Origin: Paraglaciecola sp.
GTDB taxonomy: Bacteria; Pseudomonadota; Gammaproteobacteria; Enterobacterales; Alteromonadaceae
DNA: 36,283 nucleotides
Assembly: GCA_009993955.1 (NCBI GenBank)
Contig: JAACSL010000032.1
Coordinates: 1 to 36,283, forward strand
Reading direction: 5' to 3'
Shown here: positions 24,473 through 33,012 of the stretch, piece after piece
Position numbering within the stretch: the first letter of the stretch is position 1
Layout: each line of letters begins with the position of its first letter
Notes under the pieces: model-generated
What the model saw: the letters and a program-made list of their open reading frames with translations, nothing else
What the model was told of the DNA's origin: nothing
Database searches by the model: none
Translations under genes and position numbers: made by a program

Positions 24473-25183
24473 TTAAGCATATTGTACTTGTTGCCACCAG
24501 TTTGCATCGGCGATGAGCTCCCCGGCGGCATTAATATGGGGATGACTAATGCCTTTGCGTTCGCACAGCGCATACAAACGAGGAAAGCCACCTTTGAATA
24601 ATAGCTGTTGGCGCTGTGAATCGCTTAATTGCGGGCGCTGATACATGCCGGCTAACTGACGTTGCCGCTGTGCTTCGTACAAAACTAAGGCAGCTGCGAC
24701 AGAAACATTTAGAGATTGCACCATGCCCACCATGGGGATCAGGATTTTTTTATCAGCTAAAGCTAAGGCCTCTGGGGTCACACCAAACTTTTCCTGACCG
24801 AGAATAATGGCAGTGGGTTGGCAGTAATCGATATCACGAAAATCCACCGCGTCTTCACACAAATCGGCAACTAACACTTGCATGTTTTGCTGGTGGAGCA
24901 CGGTGACAGCGGCGTGAATTGAGGTGTGGCGTTGCATAAACACCCAATCTTCGCTGCCCATGGCGGTATCTTTACGCATCAGGTGCTCGTCGTTAGATAC
25001 CGCATGCACAGTGTGCACACCCACCGCGTCACAACTGCGCACAATGGCAGAGACATTATGCGGTTTGTGCACTTGTTCGAGGCAAACCGTTAAGTCTGGC
25101 TGGCGCTGATCAGCAAACAAGGTAATACGTGCGTGGCGCTCTGCAGACATATGGGTTTGTTGTAATCGGGCGGGAACACTCAC
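24473..25183 (-). CDS. trmH: tRNA (guanosine-18-2'-O)-methyltransferase TrmH
   Basis: A 236-residue SPOUT enzyme that methylates the ribose of G18 in tRNA. It has the family segments LEQVHKPHNVSAIVRSCDAVG, AIILGQEKFGVT and the knot motif IPMVGMVQSLNVSVAAALVLYE. GTG 25183 lies 11 bp after ridA; ATG 25150 (MSAERHARI) is an alternative closer to E. coli TrmH but without a ribosome-binding site. It is in the conserved spoT-trmH-recG neighbourhood. Confidence 0.94.
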   Translation of the reverse strand: MSVPARLQQTHMSAERHARITLFADQRQPDLTVCLEQVHKPHNVSAIVRSCDAVGVHTVHAVSNDEHLMRKDTAMGSEDWVFMQRHTSIHAAVTVLHQQNMQVLVADLCEDAVDFRDIDYCQPTAIILGQEKFGVTPEALALADKKILIPMVGMVQSLNVSVAAALVLYEAQRQRQLAGMYQRPQLSDSQRQQLLFKGGFPRLYALCERKGISHPHINAAGELIADANWWQQVQYA

Positions 25184-25194
25184 CTAAACGTGCC

Positions 25195-25581
25195 TTACTC
25201 GGGTAATTCCATCACACCATCTATCTCAATTTGTGAACCACGTGGTAAGGCGCTCACTTGCACGGCAGCACGAGCCGGATAAGGCTGCTTAATGTATAGG
25301 CTCATGATTTCGTTAACTTTAGCAAACTGAGCGAGATCAGTGAGAAATATGTTTACCTTGGCAAGATCAGCAGTAGAGCCACCAGCGGCTTCACATACGG
25401 CGGAGATATTTTTAAATACTTGATGAGCTTGTTCCACAAAGTCTTGTGAGACCAGCTCCATGGTGCTGGGCACCAACGGGATTTGTCCTGACAAATATAC
25501 CGTGGTACCAGACTTGATGGCCTGGCTATAGGTGCCAATAGCTTGCGGCGCCTGATCAGTGTGGATGACCGACTTAGACAT
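25195..25581 (-). CDS. ridA: RidA-family enamine/imine deaminase
   Basis: A 128-residue member of the YjgF/YER057c/UK114 family, which hydrolyses reactive enamines made by pyridoxal-phosphate enzymes. It carries [23 protein letters not shown] and the C-terminal signature [24 protein letters not shown], including the arginine of PARAAV. It lies 15 bp after spoT, a common place for ridA in gammaproteobacteria, and 11 bp before trmH. Confidence 0.95.
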   Translation of the reverse strand: MSKSVIHTDQAPQAIGTYSQAIKSGTTVYLSGQIPLVPSTMELVSQDFVEQAHQVFKNISAVCEAAGGSTADLAKVNIFLTDLAQFAKVNEIMSLYIKQPYPARAAVQVSALPRGSQIEIDGVMELPE

Positions 25582-25596
25582 AGTTACCTTCTTAAT

Positions 25597-27729
25597 TTAA
25601 ATGTTGTGGTGCGATTTTTGTTGTTTGCTTTGACTGTGCCGTGATACGCGCTGTACCTCAGGCATGATGCGTATCTTGCGCATCACGTTGGCCAGTTGCA
25701 GACGGTTTTTGGTGGTCAGTTCTATATCAATATAGTAGACGTTTGATTCTTTTTCTTCGGTTTGCAAGCTGACAATATTCGAGCCACAGCTGGCTACGGT
25801 ATTGGTCAGGGTTGCCAAGGTGCCTTGGTGATTGACTAACTCAATGCGCAACGCCGCGTTAAATTCGCCGCTAATTTCAGAGTCCCATTGCATGACTAAT
25901 ACGCGATGAGGTTCTTCACGACTGAGTTTGCGAATATTGCTACAGCCCGTTTGATGGATCACCATACCGCGACCCGGACTGAGAATGGCCACTATTTCAT
26001 CGTCAGGTATTGGATGGCAACAACGTGAATAGGAGACCAACAAACCTTCTGTGCCTTTAATGGCAACTTTGCGTTGTTTGTCAGACAACTCGGTGCTGTC
26101 ACCCAACAAACGCCGCGCAACGATGGCACTCAGTTCGTTACCCAGACCGATATCTGCCAACAGTGCATCAAAATCTGTGTGTTTTGTTTCTACTACCACC
26201 CGTTGGATATCGGCTTGGGGAATTTCATCGAGTTTGACACTGCCTAAGGCATGGCGCAGTAAACGGTTACCCATCACCACCGCTTCTTCTGAACGTTGGC
26301 GTTTGAGGTAATGGCGAATGTGCGCCCGAGCACGTGCACTCACCACAAAATTTAACCAATTGGCGTTGGGCTTGGCGCGGGGTGAGGTAATAATTTCAAC
26401 GGTAGTGCCGTTTTCAAGGGGTTTACTCAAGGAATAAGTGCGCCGTTCTACCTTGACACCCACACACGAGTTGCCGACATCGGTGTGCACGGCATAAGCA
26501 AAATCCACCGCAGTCGCGCCCATGGGCAATTCGATAATGCGCCCATCAGGGGTAAACACATAAATTTCATCGGGGAACAGATCGGTCTTGACGTTTTCGA
26601 TGAACTCAAACGACGAACTGGCACTTTGTTGCAACTCGATTAACGACTGCATCCACTTGCGAGCCCGCACTTGGGCAGTGGTGTCGTTGGTATCGGCACT
26701 GTCTTTATACAGCCAATGTGCCGCCACGCCTTTATCGGCCATTTGATCCATAGCGTGGGTGCGAATTTGGATCTCAACCGGAATACCATGAGGCCCAATT
26801 AATGACGTATGCAAACTTTGGTAACCATTGGTGCGGGGAATAGCAATGTAGTCTTTAAAGCGACTTTCAATGGGTTTATACAGGCCGTGCATCGCACCTA
26901 AGGCGCGATAACAATGATCAACACTATCTACAACCACCCGAAACGCATAGATGTCCATGACTTCATTAAACATCAGTTCCTTGTTTTTCATTTTCCGATA
27001 AATGGAATACAAGTGTTTCTCACGACCAGTGGTAGTGGCTTCTATGCCCGCTGCCGCTAAGCGGGTTTCAACCTCTTTACGGGTATTTTCAATGACTTCT
27101 TTGCGGTTGCCTCGGGCATGTTTCACCGCGCCCTTTAGCGCCCGGTATCGCATGGGATACATCGCTTGAAAACCGAGGTCTTCAAGTTCATTTTTAATAT
27201 CGTGAATACCTAAACGGTGAGCAATGGGGGCATAAATTTCGAGGGTTTCGCTGGCAATTCGACGACGCTTATCCGGTCGTAGTGCGCCCAAAGTACGCAT
27301 ATTGTGGGTGCGATCGGCCAACTTAATCAAAATCACCCGAATGTCCTGCACCATCGCCATGATCATTTTACGAAAATTTTCAGCTTGGGCTTCTTGGGTA
27401 CTGCTAAATTGGATTTTTTCTAACTTACTGACCCCTTCAACCAACTCACCAACCACTTGGCCAAATTGGGCACTCAGGTCATCTTTGTTGTGATGGGTAT
27501 CTTCGATCACATCATGGAGCAAGGCCGCCATTAGGGTCTCATGGTCGAGACGCATATCAGCTAGGATCCCAGCAACGGCAACAGGATGAGTGATATACGG
27601 ATCACCACTTGAGCGCATTTGCCCACTGTGGGCGTCGCGAGCCAACAAAAACGCACGCTCAGTATCCGCAACCTTGTCAGGTGGCAGATAGGCTTCGAGT
27701 TTTTGTTTTAGACCCTCAAACAGATACAC
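25597..27729 (-). CDS. spoT: bifunctional (p)ppGpp synthetase/hydrolase SpoT
   Basis: About 710 residues. The order is HD hydrolase (HPVAVAGILADM; HD in LLHDVIEDTH), synthetase (FRVVVDSVDHCYRALGAMHG, YIAIPRTNGYQSLHT) with the RFKD (RxKD) sequence that marks bifunctional SpoT/Rel enzymes as opposed to EXDD RelA, then TGS (DEIYVFTPDGRIIELP), helical/zinc-finger region (RCCHPIPDDEI) and a C-terminal ACT domain. It sets the alarmone level in starvation. GTG 27729 gives VYLFEGLKQ, matching MYLFE in E. coli SpoT; GTG 27738 is the other option. No clear ribosome-binding site. It lies about 100 bp after rpoZ across a hairpin. Confidence 0.97.
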   Translation of the reverse strand: MYLFEGLKQKLEAYLPPDKVADTERAFLLARDAHSGQMRSSGDPYITHPVAVAGILADMRLDHETLMAALLHDVIEDTHHNKDDLSAQFGQVVGELVEGVSKLEKIQFSSTQEAQAENFRKMIMAMVQDIRVILIKLADRTHNMRTLGALRPDKRRRIASETLEIYAPIAHRLGIHDIKNELEDLGFQAMYPMRYRALKGAVKHARGNRKEVIENTRKEVETRLAAAGIEATTTGREKHLYSIYRKMKNKELMFNEVMDIYAFRVVVDSVDHCYRALGAMHGLYKPIESRFKDYIAIPRTNGYQSLHTSLIGPHGIPVEIQIRTHAMDQMADKGVAAHWLYKDSADTNDTTAQVRARKWMQSLIELQQSASSSFEFIENVKTDLFPDEIYVFTPDGRIIELPMGATAVDFAYAVHTDVGNSCVGVKVERRTYSLSKPLENGTTVEIITSPRAKPNANWLNFVVSARARAHIRHYLKRQRSEEAVVMGNRLLRHALGSVKLDEIPQADIQRVVVETKHTDFDALLADIGLGNELSAIVARRLLGDSTELSDKQRKVAIKGTEGLLVSYSRCCHPIPDDEIVAILSPGRGMVIHQTGCSNIRKLSREEPHRVLVMQWDSEISGEFNAALRIELVNHQGTLATLTNTVASCGSNIVSLQTEEKESNVYYIDIELTTKNRLQLANVMRKIRIMPEVQRVSRHSQSKQQKSHHNI

Positions 27730-27792
27730 AGGCAACACTTAGGTTTAGTAATGATGGTACCTAGAATACGGTGATTTTGTTGCCAAGCCAAC

Positions 27793-27816
27793 GGCTAAAC
27801 ACAGGGATGTTTAGCC
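27793..27816. repeat. inverted repeat between rpoZ and spoT
   Basis: GGCTAAAC (27793-27800) and GTTTAGCC (27809-27816) form a perfect 8-bp stem with an eight-base loop in the rpoZ-spoT gap. On the transcribed strand no T run follows, so it is not a standard terminator; it may tune spoT relative to rpoZ. Confidence 0.5.
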
Positions 27817-27835
27817 TAGCTTAAAAAAATGCAGA

Positions 27836-28108
27836 TTAATGTTCAGACAGGATGTTAGCAACAGACGCAAACTCAGCGCGATCTTGTTCACGTTGGTCAC
27901 GAATACTTTGAGCTTCTAAGGTATCAGCGTTCACTAAACCTTGTTCGATTTCGCGCAGGGCGATAACCGTTGGTTTGTCAGTGCCACGTGACACTAATGG
28001 CTCTTTTCCTTCAATTGCAATTTGACGAGCGCGACGTGCAGCCACCAAAACCAAGTCAAAACGATTGCCAATTTTATTTACAGCATCTTCAACTGTTACG
28101 CGAGCCAT
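27836..28108 (-). CDS. rpoZ: RNA polymerase omega subunit
   Basis: The 90-residue omega subunit, which helps assemble RNA polymerase and forms part of a ppGpp-binding site. [29 protein letters not shown] and [15 protein letters not shown] are the family's conserved parts. It is in the usual gmk-rpoZ-spoT order. Confidence 0.97.
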   Translation of the reverse strand: MARVTVEDAVNKIGNRFDLVLVAARRARQIAIEGKEPLVSRGTDKPTVIALREIEQGLVNADTLEAQSIRDQREQDRAEFASVANILSEH

Positions 28109-28200
28109 GATGATTTCCGTTTAGTGTTAATTGAAAAAAAGGTCGCATAGTGTACTGATTTATGCGCAGGTTTAAAAGTGATTTGATCATCAGAGATCGT

Positions 28201-28845
28201 TTAATCGCTCAAAAGATCATGAAAAAGTTGCTTGTGACGCATCACTTGCTTCTCTTTGCGTAAACGTCGCGAGGTGACGATGGCATCCAACTCCGCTAGT
28301 GCAGCATCAAAATGGTCATTCACCACCACATAATCAAACTCATGGTAGTGGGAAACTTCAGACACAGCTTGGGTCATCCGTTTGGCAATCACCTCAGGGC
28401 TATCTTGGCCGCGCTCCGTTAAGCGCCGCAATAATTCGGCCTTAGACGGTGGCGCCACAAAAATGGTGGCGGTATCAGGGATCTGCGCTTTCACTTGCCG
28501 TGCCCCTTGCCAATCGATATCTAAAAACACATCAATGCCCTGACGTAAGGTTTGTTCGATGATAATTTTCGAGGTGCCATAAAAATTGCCAAATACTTCG
28601 GCCCATTCAAAAAACGCATCTTGTTTGATCAAGGCTTGAAACGTTTCGCGATCAACAAAGTGATAGTGAACACCGTCGACCTCGCCAGGACGAGGGGCGC
28701 GAGTGGTATGAGAAACCGAGACTTGCATGGCATTATTGTGCAAGCCAGTTTCCCCATACTTCTCAAGTAACGCTTTGATTAAACTCGATTTTCCAGCGCC
28801 TGAAGGGGCTGCCAATATAAATAAATTACCTAAGGGTTGTACCAT
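28201..28845 (-). CDS. gmk: guanylate kinase
   Basis: A 214-residue enzyme converting GMP (or dGMP) and ATP to GDP (dGDP) and ADP. The P-loop is [10 protein letters not shown], followed by [20 protein letters not shown] (GMP binding) and [16 protein letters not shown] 28845 gives the standard start [16 protein letters not shown]; the longer frame from 28899 would add 18 residues. No strong ribosome-binding site is seen. First gene of the gmk-rpoZ-spoT group, divergent from cyaY. Confidence 0.97.
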   Translation of the reverse strand: MVQPLGNLFILAAPSGAGKSSLIKALLEKYGETGLHNNAMQVSVSHTTRAPRPGEVDGVHYHFVDRETFQALIKQDAFFEWAEVFGNFYGTSKIIIEQTLRQGIDVFLDIDWQGARQVKAQIPDTATIFVAPPSKAELLRRLTERGQDSPEVIAKRMTQAVSEVSHYHEFDYVVVNDHFDAALAELDAIVTSRRLRKEKQVMRHKQLFHDLLSD

Positions 28846-28876
28846 AATAAACTTTGGTTCAATAAAGAGAGTGTCG

Positions 28877-28904
28877 TTGATTGAGTGCAATGTTAGCATA
28901 ATAT
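28877..28904 (+). promoter_or_regulatory. candidate sigma-70 promoter for cyaY
   Basis: TTGATT (28877-28882) and TAATAT (28899-28904) are spaced by 16 bases and lie about 50 bp before the cyaY ATG, in the divergent gmk/cyaY gap. Each box matches four of six consensus bases. Confidence 0.35.
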
Positions 28905-28951
28905 GGATAAATTCTTAGTGCTCGATTGCACCACCTCTTTGGGAAAACATT

Positions 28952-29275
28952 ATGAACGAAAGCCAATATCATCAGATGGTCGACACCTTGTTGATCGATA
29001 TTGAAGAAATGTTAGATGAATGTGAGGTTGACATTGATTACGAATCAGCCAGCAGCATATTAACCATGACCTTTGTTAATGGCAGTAAAATCATCATCAA
29101 TAAACAACCACCATTGCTGCAACTATGGGTAGCCACCAAGTTTAATGGTCATCATTTTAATTACCAACAAGGGCAATGGATTGACGAGCGCACAGGCGTG
29201 GAATTTTGGTCTTTCTTAAATGAAGCCGCGTCAAAACAAGCTGAGCAGCCCGTTAATTTGTGCAAGGGCAAATAA
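28952..29275 (+). CDS. cyaY: frataxin homologue CyaY
   Basis: A 107-residue iron-binding protein that interacts with the IscS cysteine desulfurase and modulates Fe-S cluster assembly. The N-terminal helix is acidic (YHQMVDTLLIDIEEMLDE), followed by the sheet ILTMTFVNGSKIIINKQPPLLQLWVATK and FNYQQGQWIDERTGVEFW, as in other CyaY proteins. It is followed after 3 bp by the carboxylesterase gene. Confidence 0.95.
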   Translation: MNESQYHQMVDTLLIDIEEMLDECEVDIDYESASSILTMTFVNGSKIIINKQPPLLQLWVATKFNGHHFNYQQGQWIDERTGVEFWSFLNEAASKQAEQPVNLCKGK

Positions 29276-29278
29276 TCC

Positions 29279-29956
29279 ATGACTTCATCCAGCTCATCAC
29301 TGCCTTACGTTGACGTTAATCCCCATGGCACGCCGCGTGCAGTGGTTGTGTGGTTGCATGGTCTAGGGGATTCTGGCAACGGCTTTGCGCCTATTGTTCC
29401 AGAATTACACATGCCAGCAGCGTTAGGCATACGTTTTGTGTTTCCCCATGCACCCGTGCGCCCCGTGACCATTAACAATGGCATGCAAATGCGAGCCTGG
29501 TACGACATCCTCAGCATGGATTTTAACAGTCGTGCCGACAGTCAAGGTGTGCTTGAATCCGCAGCGTTGGTGGAAGCACTGATTGAAGCAGAAATCGCCA
29601 AAGGTGTGCCTGCCAATAAAATTGTATTGGTGGGGTTTTCCCAAGGTGGGGTCATTGCTCTGCATCTTGGCACTCGTTATAACAAACAACTAGCGGGCAT
29701 CATGTCGTTGTCCAGTTATATGGCTATGCCAGAGACCTTAAGTCAGCAGGCGCATGCCGCCAATAAAACTACGCCCATTTTTATTGGGCATGGGCAACAA
29801 GACGACGTGGTACCTATGTTTATGGGGCATGCGGCCAGTCAAACCCTGCAAAGTAATGGTTACGAGGTGAGTTGGCATGAATACCGAATGCAGCATAATG
29901 TTTGCCCCCAAGAGCTTCGCGACATTTCAACGTGGTTGCAACAGCGCCTCGCCTGA
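29279..29956 (+). CDS. phospholipase/carboxylesterase-family hydrolase
   Basis: A 225-residue cytoplasmic serine hydrolase of the acyl-protein-thioesterase-like family (Abhydrolase_2). It has VVWLHGLGDSGNGFAP (oxyanion hole), the nucleophile S121 in GFSQGG, an Asp in GQQDDVVP and the C-terminal His region YRMQHNVCPQE. It acts on small esters in relatives; the native substrate is unknown. It starts 3 bp after cyaY, so the two are probably one transcript. Confidence 0.92.
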   Translation: MTSSSSSLPYVDVNPHGTPRAVVVWLHGLGDSGNGFAPIVPELHMPAALGIRFVFPHAPVRPVTINNGMQMRAWYDILSMDFNSRADSQGVLESAALVEALIEAEIAKGVPANKIVLVGFSQGGVIALHLGTRYNKQLAGIMSLSSYMAMPETLSQQAHAANKTTPIFIGHGQQDDVVPMFMGHAASQTLQSNGYEVSWHEYRMQHNVCPQELRDISTWLQQRLA

Positions 29957-30076
29957 GTGAGTTGCCAATACTAATCGTGTTGGGCTTGGTGAAGTTGCGC
30001 AAAAATATTTGTGGTGAAATTAAAAGTGCATTCCCGCGGTTTATGTTGGCACCTGCACTTTTATTTTTGGAACTAT

Positions 30077-30550
30077 ATGCGCCGCCTACTTACGTGTTTA
30101 ACATTTAGCCTATTATTTTTTACTGCTCTGCCCGCTTTTGCCTTAGATGATGCTGTTAATACGGGTTTTTTCAACGACACGGCCATTGATGGTTACGACA
30201 CCGTGGCTTATTTCACAGTCGGTAAACCCACCAAAGGCAATAAAAAACTGAGCTTCACGTGGCGTGATGCCAACTGGTTTTTTGCCTCCGAGGAAAATTT
30301 AGCCTTGTTTAAAGGCGATCCTGAAAAGTACGCACCGCAATATGGTGGATGGTGCGCTTATGCCATGTCTGACGAAGGGCGCACGGTGGGCATTGATCCC
30401 GATGCATGGGTGATCCACGAGGGTAAACTGTATCTGAATTACAGCCGCAGCGTGCAGCAAGAATGGTTAAAAGACAAACTAACCAATATCCAACAAGCCG
30501 ACATGTTCTACCCCAAAACCACCAAGGTGAATCAATACCTCAGTCACTAA
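30077..30550 (+). CDS. exported YHS-domain protein
   Basis: A 157-residue protein with a signal peptide (about 1-23, ending near PAFA) and a YHS domain: AIDGYDTVAYFTVGKPTKG, then WFFASEENLALFKGDPEKYAPQYGGWCAYAMSDEG. YHS domains often carry a metal-binding cysteine, here in GGWCAY. The function of the family is not established. ATG 30077 has TTGGAA upstream and starts the signal peptide; the frame is open 22 codons further. A strong terminator follows. Confidence 0.87.
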   Translation: MRRLLTCLTFSLLFFTALPAFALDDAVNTGFFNDTAIDGYDTVAYFTVGKPTKGNKKLSFTWRDANWFFASEENLALFKGDPEKYAPQYGGWCAYAMSDEGRTVGIDPDAWVIHEGKLYLNYSRSVQQEWLKDKLTNIQQADMFYPKTTKVNQYLSH

Positions 30551-30571
30551 GTGCAAGTTACGATAAAAAAT

Positions 30572-30595
30572 AAGCTCGCTGGTCGGGCTTTTTTT
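30572..30595 (+). terminator. Rho-independent terminator after the YHS gene
   Basis: AGCTCG (30573-30578) pairs with CGGGCT (30584-30589) with one G-U pair and a five-base loop, followed by seven Ts (30589-30595). It lies 22 bp after the YHS stop codon. Confidence 0.75.
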
Positions 30596-30664
30596 GTCTG
30601 TGTAAACGTGCAAATTTTTCAATGCCTGTTTAACTTTATAAACCTACGGCACGGAGGAATAAAT

Positions 30665-31060
30665 ATGCGCTTCTTACTGCTTTGTTCGATTTTTTTAGGC
30701 TTATTGCTGACCCCATTATTGACGATAGCGCAGGTGCAACGCAGTCAGTTAACCAGCAATATCAACGAGCGTGAACCCGTGGATACCTTAACTGAGGACA
30801 TCACGTTGGCACCCGGTGAAGTACGCAAGGTGTTTTTTTTCACGCACATTAGCGATCTTGCTAATCAGCAAATTACCCACCGCTGGCTCTACCAAGGTGA
30901 CGAAAAAGCCGCAGTGAACTTACATATTGGTAGCGACAATTGGCGCACTTATTCCAGTAAAATGATCCCAAGTTACTGGGCGGGAGAGTGGCAAGTGCAA
31001 GTTTGGTATGGCGATTTACAGTTAATCACCCATAATTTCACGGTGACTGTTGAACAGTAA
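30665..31060 (+). CDS. exported DUF2914 protein
   Basis: A 131-residue protein with a signal peptide (1-20; LLCSIFLGLLLTPLLTIAQ) and one DUF2914 domain (VRKVFFFTHISDL, ITHRWLYQGD, SDNWRTYSSKMIPSYWAGEWQVQVW). DUF2914 is usually found at the C-terminus of larger membrane proteins and has no known function; here it stands alone, probably in the periplasm. GGAGG six bases before ATG 30665 fixes the start. It comes after the YHS terminator, so it has its own promoter. Confidence 0.87.
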   Translation: MRFLLLCSIFLGLLLTPLLTIAQVQRSQLTSNINEREPVDTLTEDITLAPGEVRKVFFFTHISDLANQQITHRWLYQGDEKAAVNLHIGSDNWRTYSSKMIPSYWAGEWQVQVWYGDLQLITHNFTVTVEQ

Positions 31061-31146
31061 TAGGATTTTACTTCGCTCTTGGTGAAGGTAAGGTAATATT
31101 GTTGTTAATGTGAGCAAGTTAAGGATGTTGTCTTTGTACTTTGTTG

Positions 31147-31937
31147 ATGGTGAGAAGCGCCTTGTTTAGGATCACATGTCTATTTTGCTGCACAATAAAA
31201 ACCGCTTGTGTCTTAGTTATGCTATGCCTCAGTTTAAGCAGTGCAGCCCAAGCCCAGAAGTTGGTGGTGGGGGTTGAAGACATACCTTATTCACCCTATT
31301 ACGATTTTAATACCACTGAAGCGCGTTTTAGTCGAGTCTTGCTTGACCAGTTTGCTGCCGATACGGGGCATACCATCACCTATGTGCCCCTGCCCATCAA
31401 GCAGTTCTCTAAGTGGTTGTTGGTACACGATATTGATTTTAAATTTCCTGACAATAAACGTTGGCTAGCACCAGGAGAAGAAGGCTATCCAGCGAATTAC
31501 TACAGCCATGACATTGTGTATTTACGTGCTGGCACAGCGGTGTTAAAAAAAATCAACAACTACCAAAAGATAACTTCAGAGTCATTGGTAAAATCACCGG
31601 CTTTGATCCAACCCTTTGGCGGGACAGAATTGCCTCTGGTGAAGTAACAGTATTAGAAGACTCCAGCCCTAAAGTGCTCACCAAACATTTAGCCATGGGG
31701 AATATTGATGGGGCAGATATCGATATTGGGGTGATCAACTTTTATTTGCACGAACTGAATATCCAAGCCGACGTAGCCTACCATGACACCTTGGGGCAAA
31801 CTGTGTTTGGCTACCAGCTTTCGACAAATAAATATCCAGAGATCATCGAAGAGTTCAACCAATGGTTAGCCAGTAATCAAGCCTATATCAACAGCCTTAA
31901 ACAGCAATTTGTTCTGCCCGATGTAAAACCCGAATAA
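31147..31937 (+). pseudogene. solute-binding protein gene with a -1 frameshift at an A8 run
   Basis: Reading from ATG 31147 gives a signal peptide (to about AQAQK), then a family-3 solute-binding fold (LVVGVEDIPYSPYYDF, FSRVLLDQFAADTGHTI, LPIKQFSKWLLVH). The frame stops at 31647 with a nonsense-like tail after the eight As at 31545-31552. In the -1 frame the protein resumes at once as NQQLPKDNFRVIGKITGFDP and runs to 31937 (SGEVTVLEDSSPKVLTKHLA, GNIDGADIDIGVINFYLHEL). One extra A gives exactly 264 codons. So it is one gene with a one-base loss, a sequencing error in a homopolymer, or a slippage-regulated gene. It is a second member of the type found at 3974. Confidence 0.75.
31545..31551 (+). 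other. A-AAA-AAA slippery heptamer inside the solute-binding gene
   Basis: The codons at the frame break read tta-aaa-aaa-atc, so A-AAA-AAA is in the right phase for a -1 slip, and a -1 slip gives the full-length frame. About nine bases downstream TACCAA (31561-31566) can pair with TTGGTA (31585-31590), a weak stem. Transcriptional slippage on the A8 tract would have the same effect. Confidence 0.45.
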
Positions 31938-32083
31938 ACACCAACTTGCTTTTTTATTGACGCCAGCTTTAGCGAGATTACTTATCAAGCCCCATCGCTA
32001 TTAGGATGGGCATTTCGCCGCGACGTTTGATAAACTCCCACTCACATTTATTCAGCAGCACTTAGTACAGGATTAGTATCGAC
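31938..32083. other. gap before hemC with an inverted repeat
   Basis: CCCATC (31991-31996) and GATGGG (32005-32010) form a 6-bp stem with an eight-base loop, between the solute-binding gene and hemC. There is no T run after it. AGGA at 32070-32073 is the hemC ribosome-binding site. No convincing promoter boxes were found. Confidence 0.4.
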
Positions 32084-33010
32084 ATGCGCGTTATTCGCAT
32101 TGCCACCCGCAAAAGCGCCCTCGCCCTCTGGCAAGCTCACTACGTTAAAGCTCAGCTTGAAATTCATCACCCAGGCTTGCAGGTAGAATTAGTGCCAATG
32201 AGCACTCAAGGCGACAAAATCCTCGATACACCCCTCGCCAAAATTGGTGGTAAAGGCTTATTTATCAAAGAATTAGAAATCGCCATGTTAGAAGGACGAG
32301 CCGATATTGCGGTGCATTCCATGAAAGACGTGCCCGTGGATTTCCCGGCAGAATTTGGTTTACATGCTATTTGTGAGCGCGAAAATCCCTACGATGCCTT
32401 TGTTTCCAACCACTTTGCTCAACTTGCAGATTTGCCCCCGCAAGCGGTAGTGGGTACCTCCAGTTTACGCCGCCAGTGTCAACTCAGAAAATTGCGCCCA
32501 GATTTACACATCAAAGATTTGCGCGGTAATGTTAATACCCGTTTAGCCAAACTAGACGAAGGTCTCTACGACGCCATTATTCTTGCCTCAGCGGGTTTGA
32601 TTCGCCTCGACATGCAACAGCGCATTACCCAACATATTCCCGCGGAACTAAGTTTACCCGCGGTGGGCCAAGGCGCAGTTGGCATTGAGTGTCGCAATGA
32701 TGATCACCAATTAATTGCGATGTTAGCGGTGCTCAACCACGCTGAAACAGCTTTGCGAGTGAAAGCAGAACGCGCCATGAATGCACGTCTGCAAGGCGGT
32801 TGCCAAGTACCCATCGGCAGTTTTGCCGAGATTGATGGCAGCACTTTAACCCTGCGTGGTTTGGTGGGCTCTCCCGATGGCACAACCATGTTACATGCCC
32901 AAGCGTCGGGGCATTGCGAGCAAGCAGAATACATCGGTCAGCAGGTGGCAGAATCGTTATTGGCCCAAGGTGCAGAAAAGATCCTCAGCGCCTTGCATCA
33001 CTCAGCCTAA
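32084..33010 (+). CDS. hemC: porphobilinogen deaminase (hydroxymethylbilane synthase)
   Basis: A 308-residue cytoplasmic enzyme that joins four porphobilinogen units into hydroxymethylbilane. [13 protein letters not shown] and [12 protein letters not shown] at the N-terminus and [12 protein letters not shown] (substrate-binding arginines) are intact. C240 in [10 protein letters not shown] is the dipyrromethane-cofactor cysteine (C242 in E. coli). First gene of a hemC-hemD-hemX-hemY operon. Confidence 0.97.
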   Translation: MRVIRIATRKSALALWQAHYVKAQLEIHHPGLQVELVPMSTQGDKILDTPLAKIGGKGLFIKELEIAMLEGRADIAVHSMKDVPVDFPAEFGLHAICERENPYDAFVSNHFAQLADLPPQAVVGTSSLRRQCQLRKLRPDLHIKDLRGNVNTRLAKLDEGLYDAIILASAGLIRLDMQQRITQHIPAELSLPAVGQGAVGIECRNDDHQLIAMLAVLNHAETALRVKAERAMNARLQGGCQVPIGSFAEIDGSTLTLRGLVGSPDGTTMLHAQASGHCEQAEYIGQQVAESLLAQGAEKILSALHHSA

Positions 33011-33012
33011 GC

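Noticed and set aside
32914-33012. longer start for hemD inside hemC
   Set aside because: It would add 33 residues overlapping hemC in another frame; ATG 33013 gives the normal HemD N-terminus.
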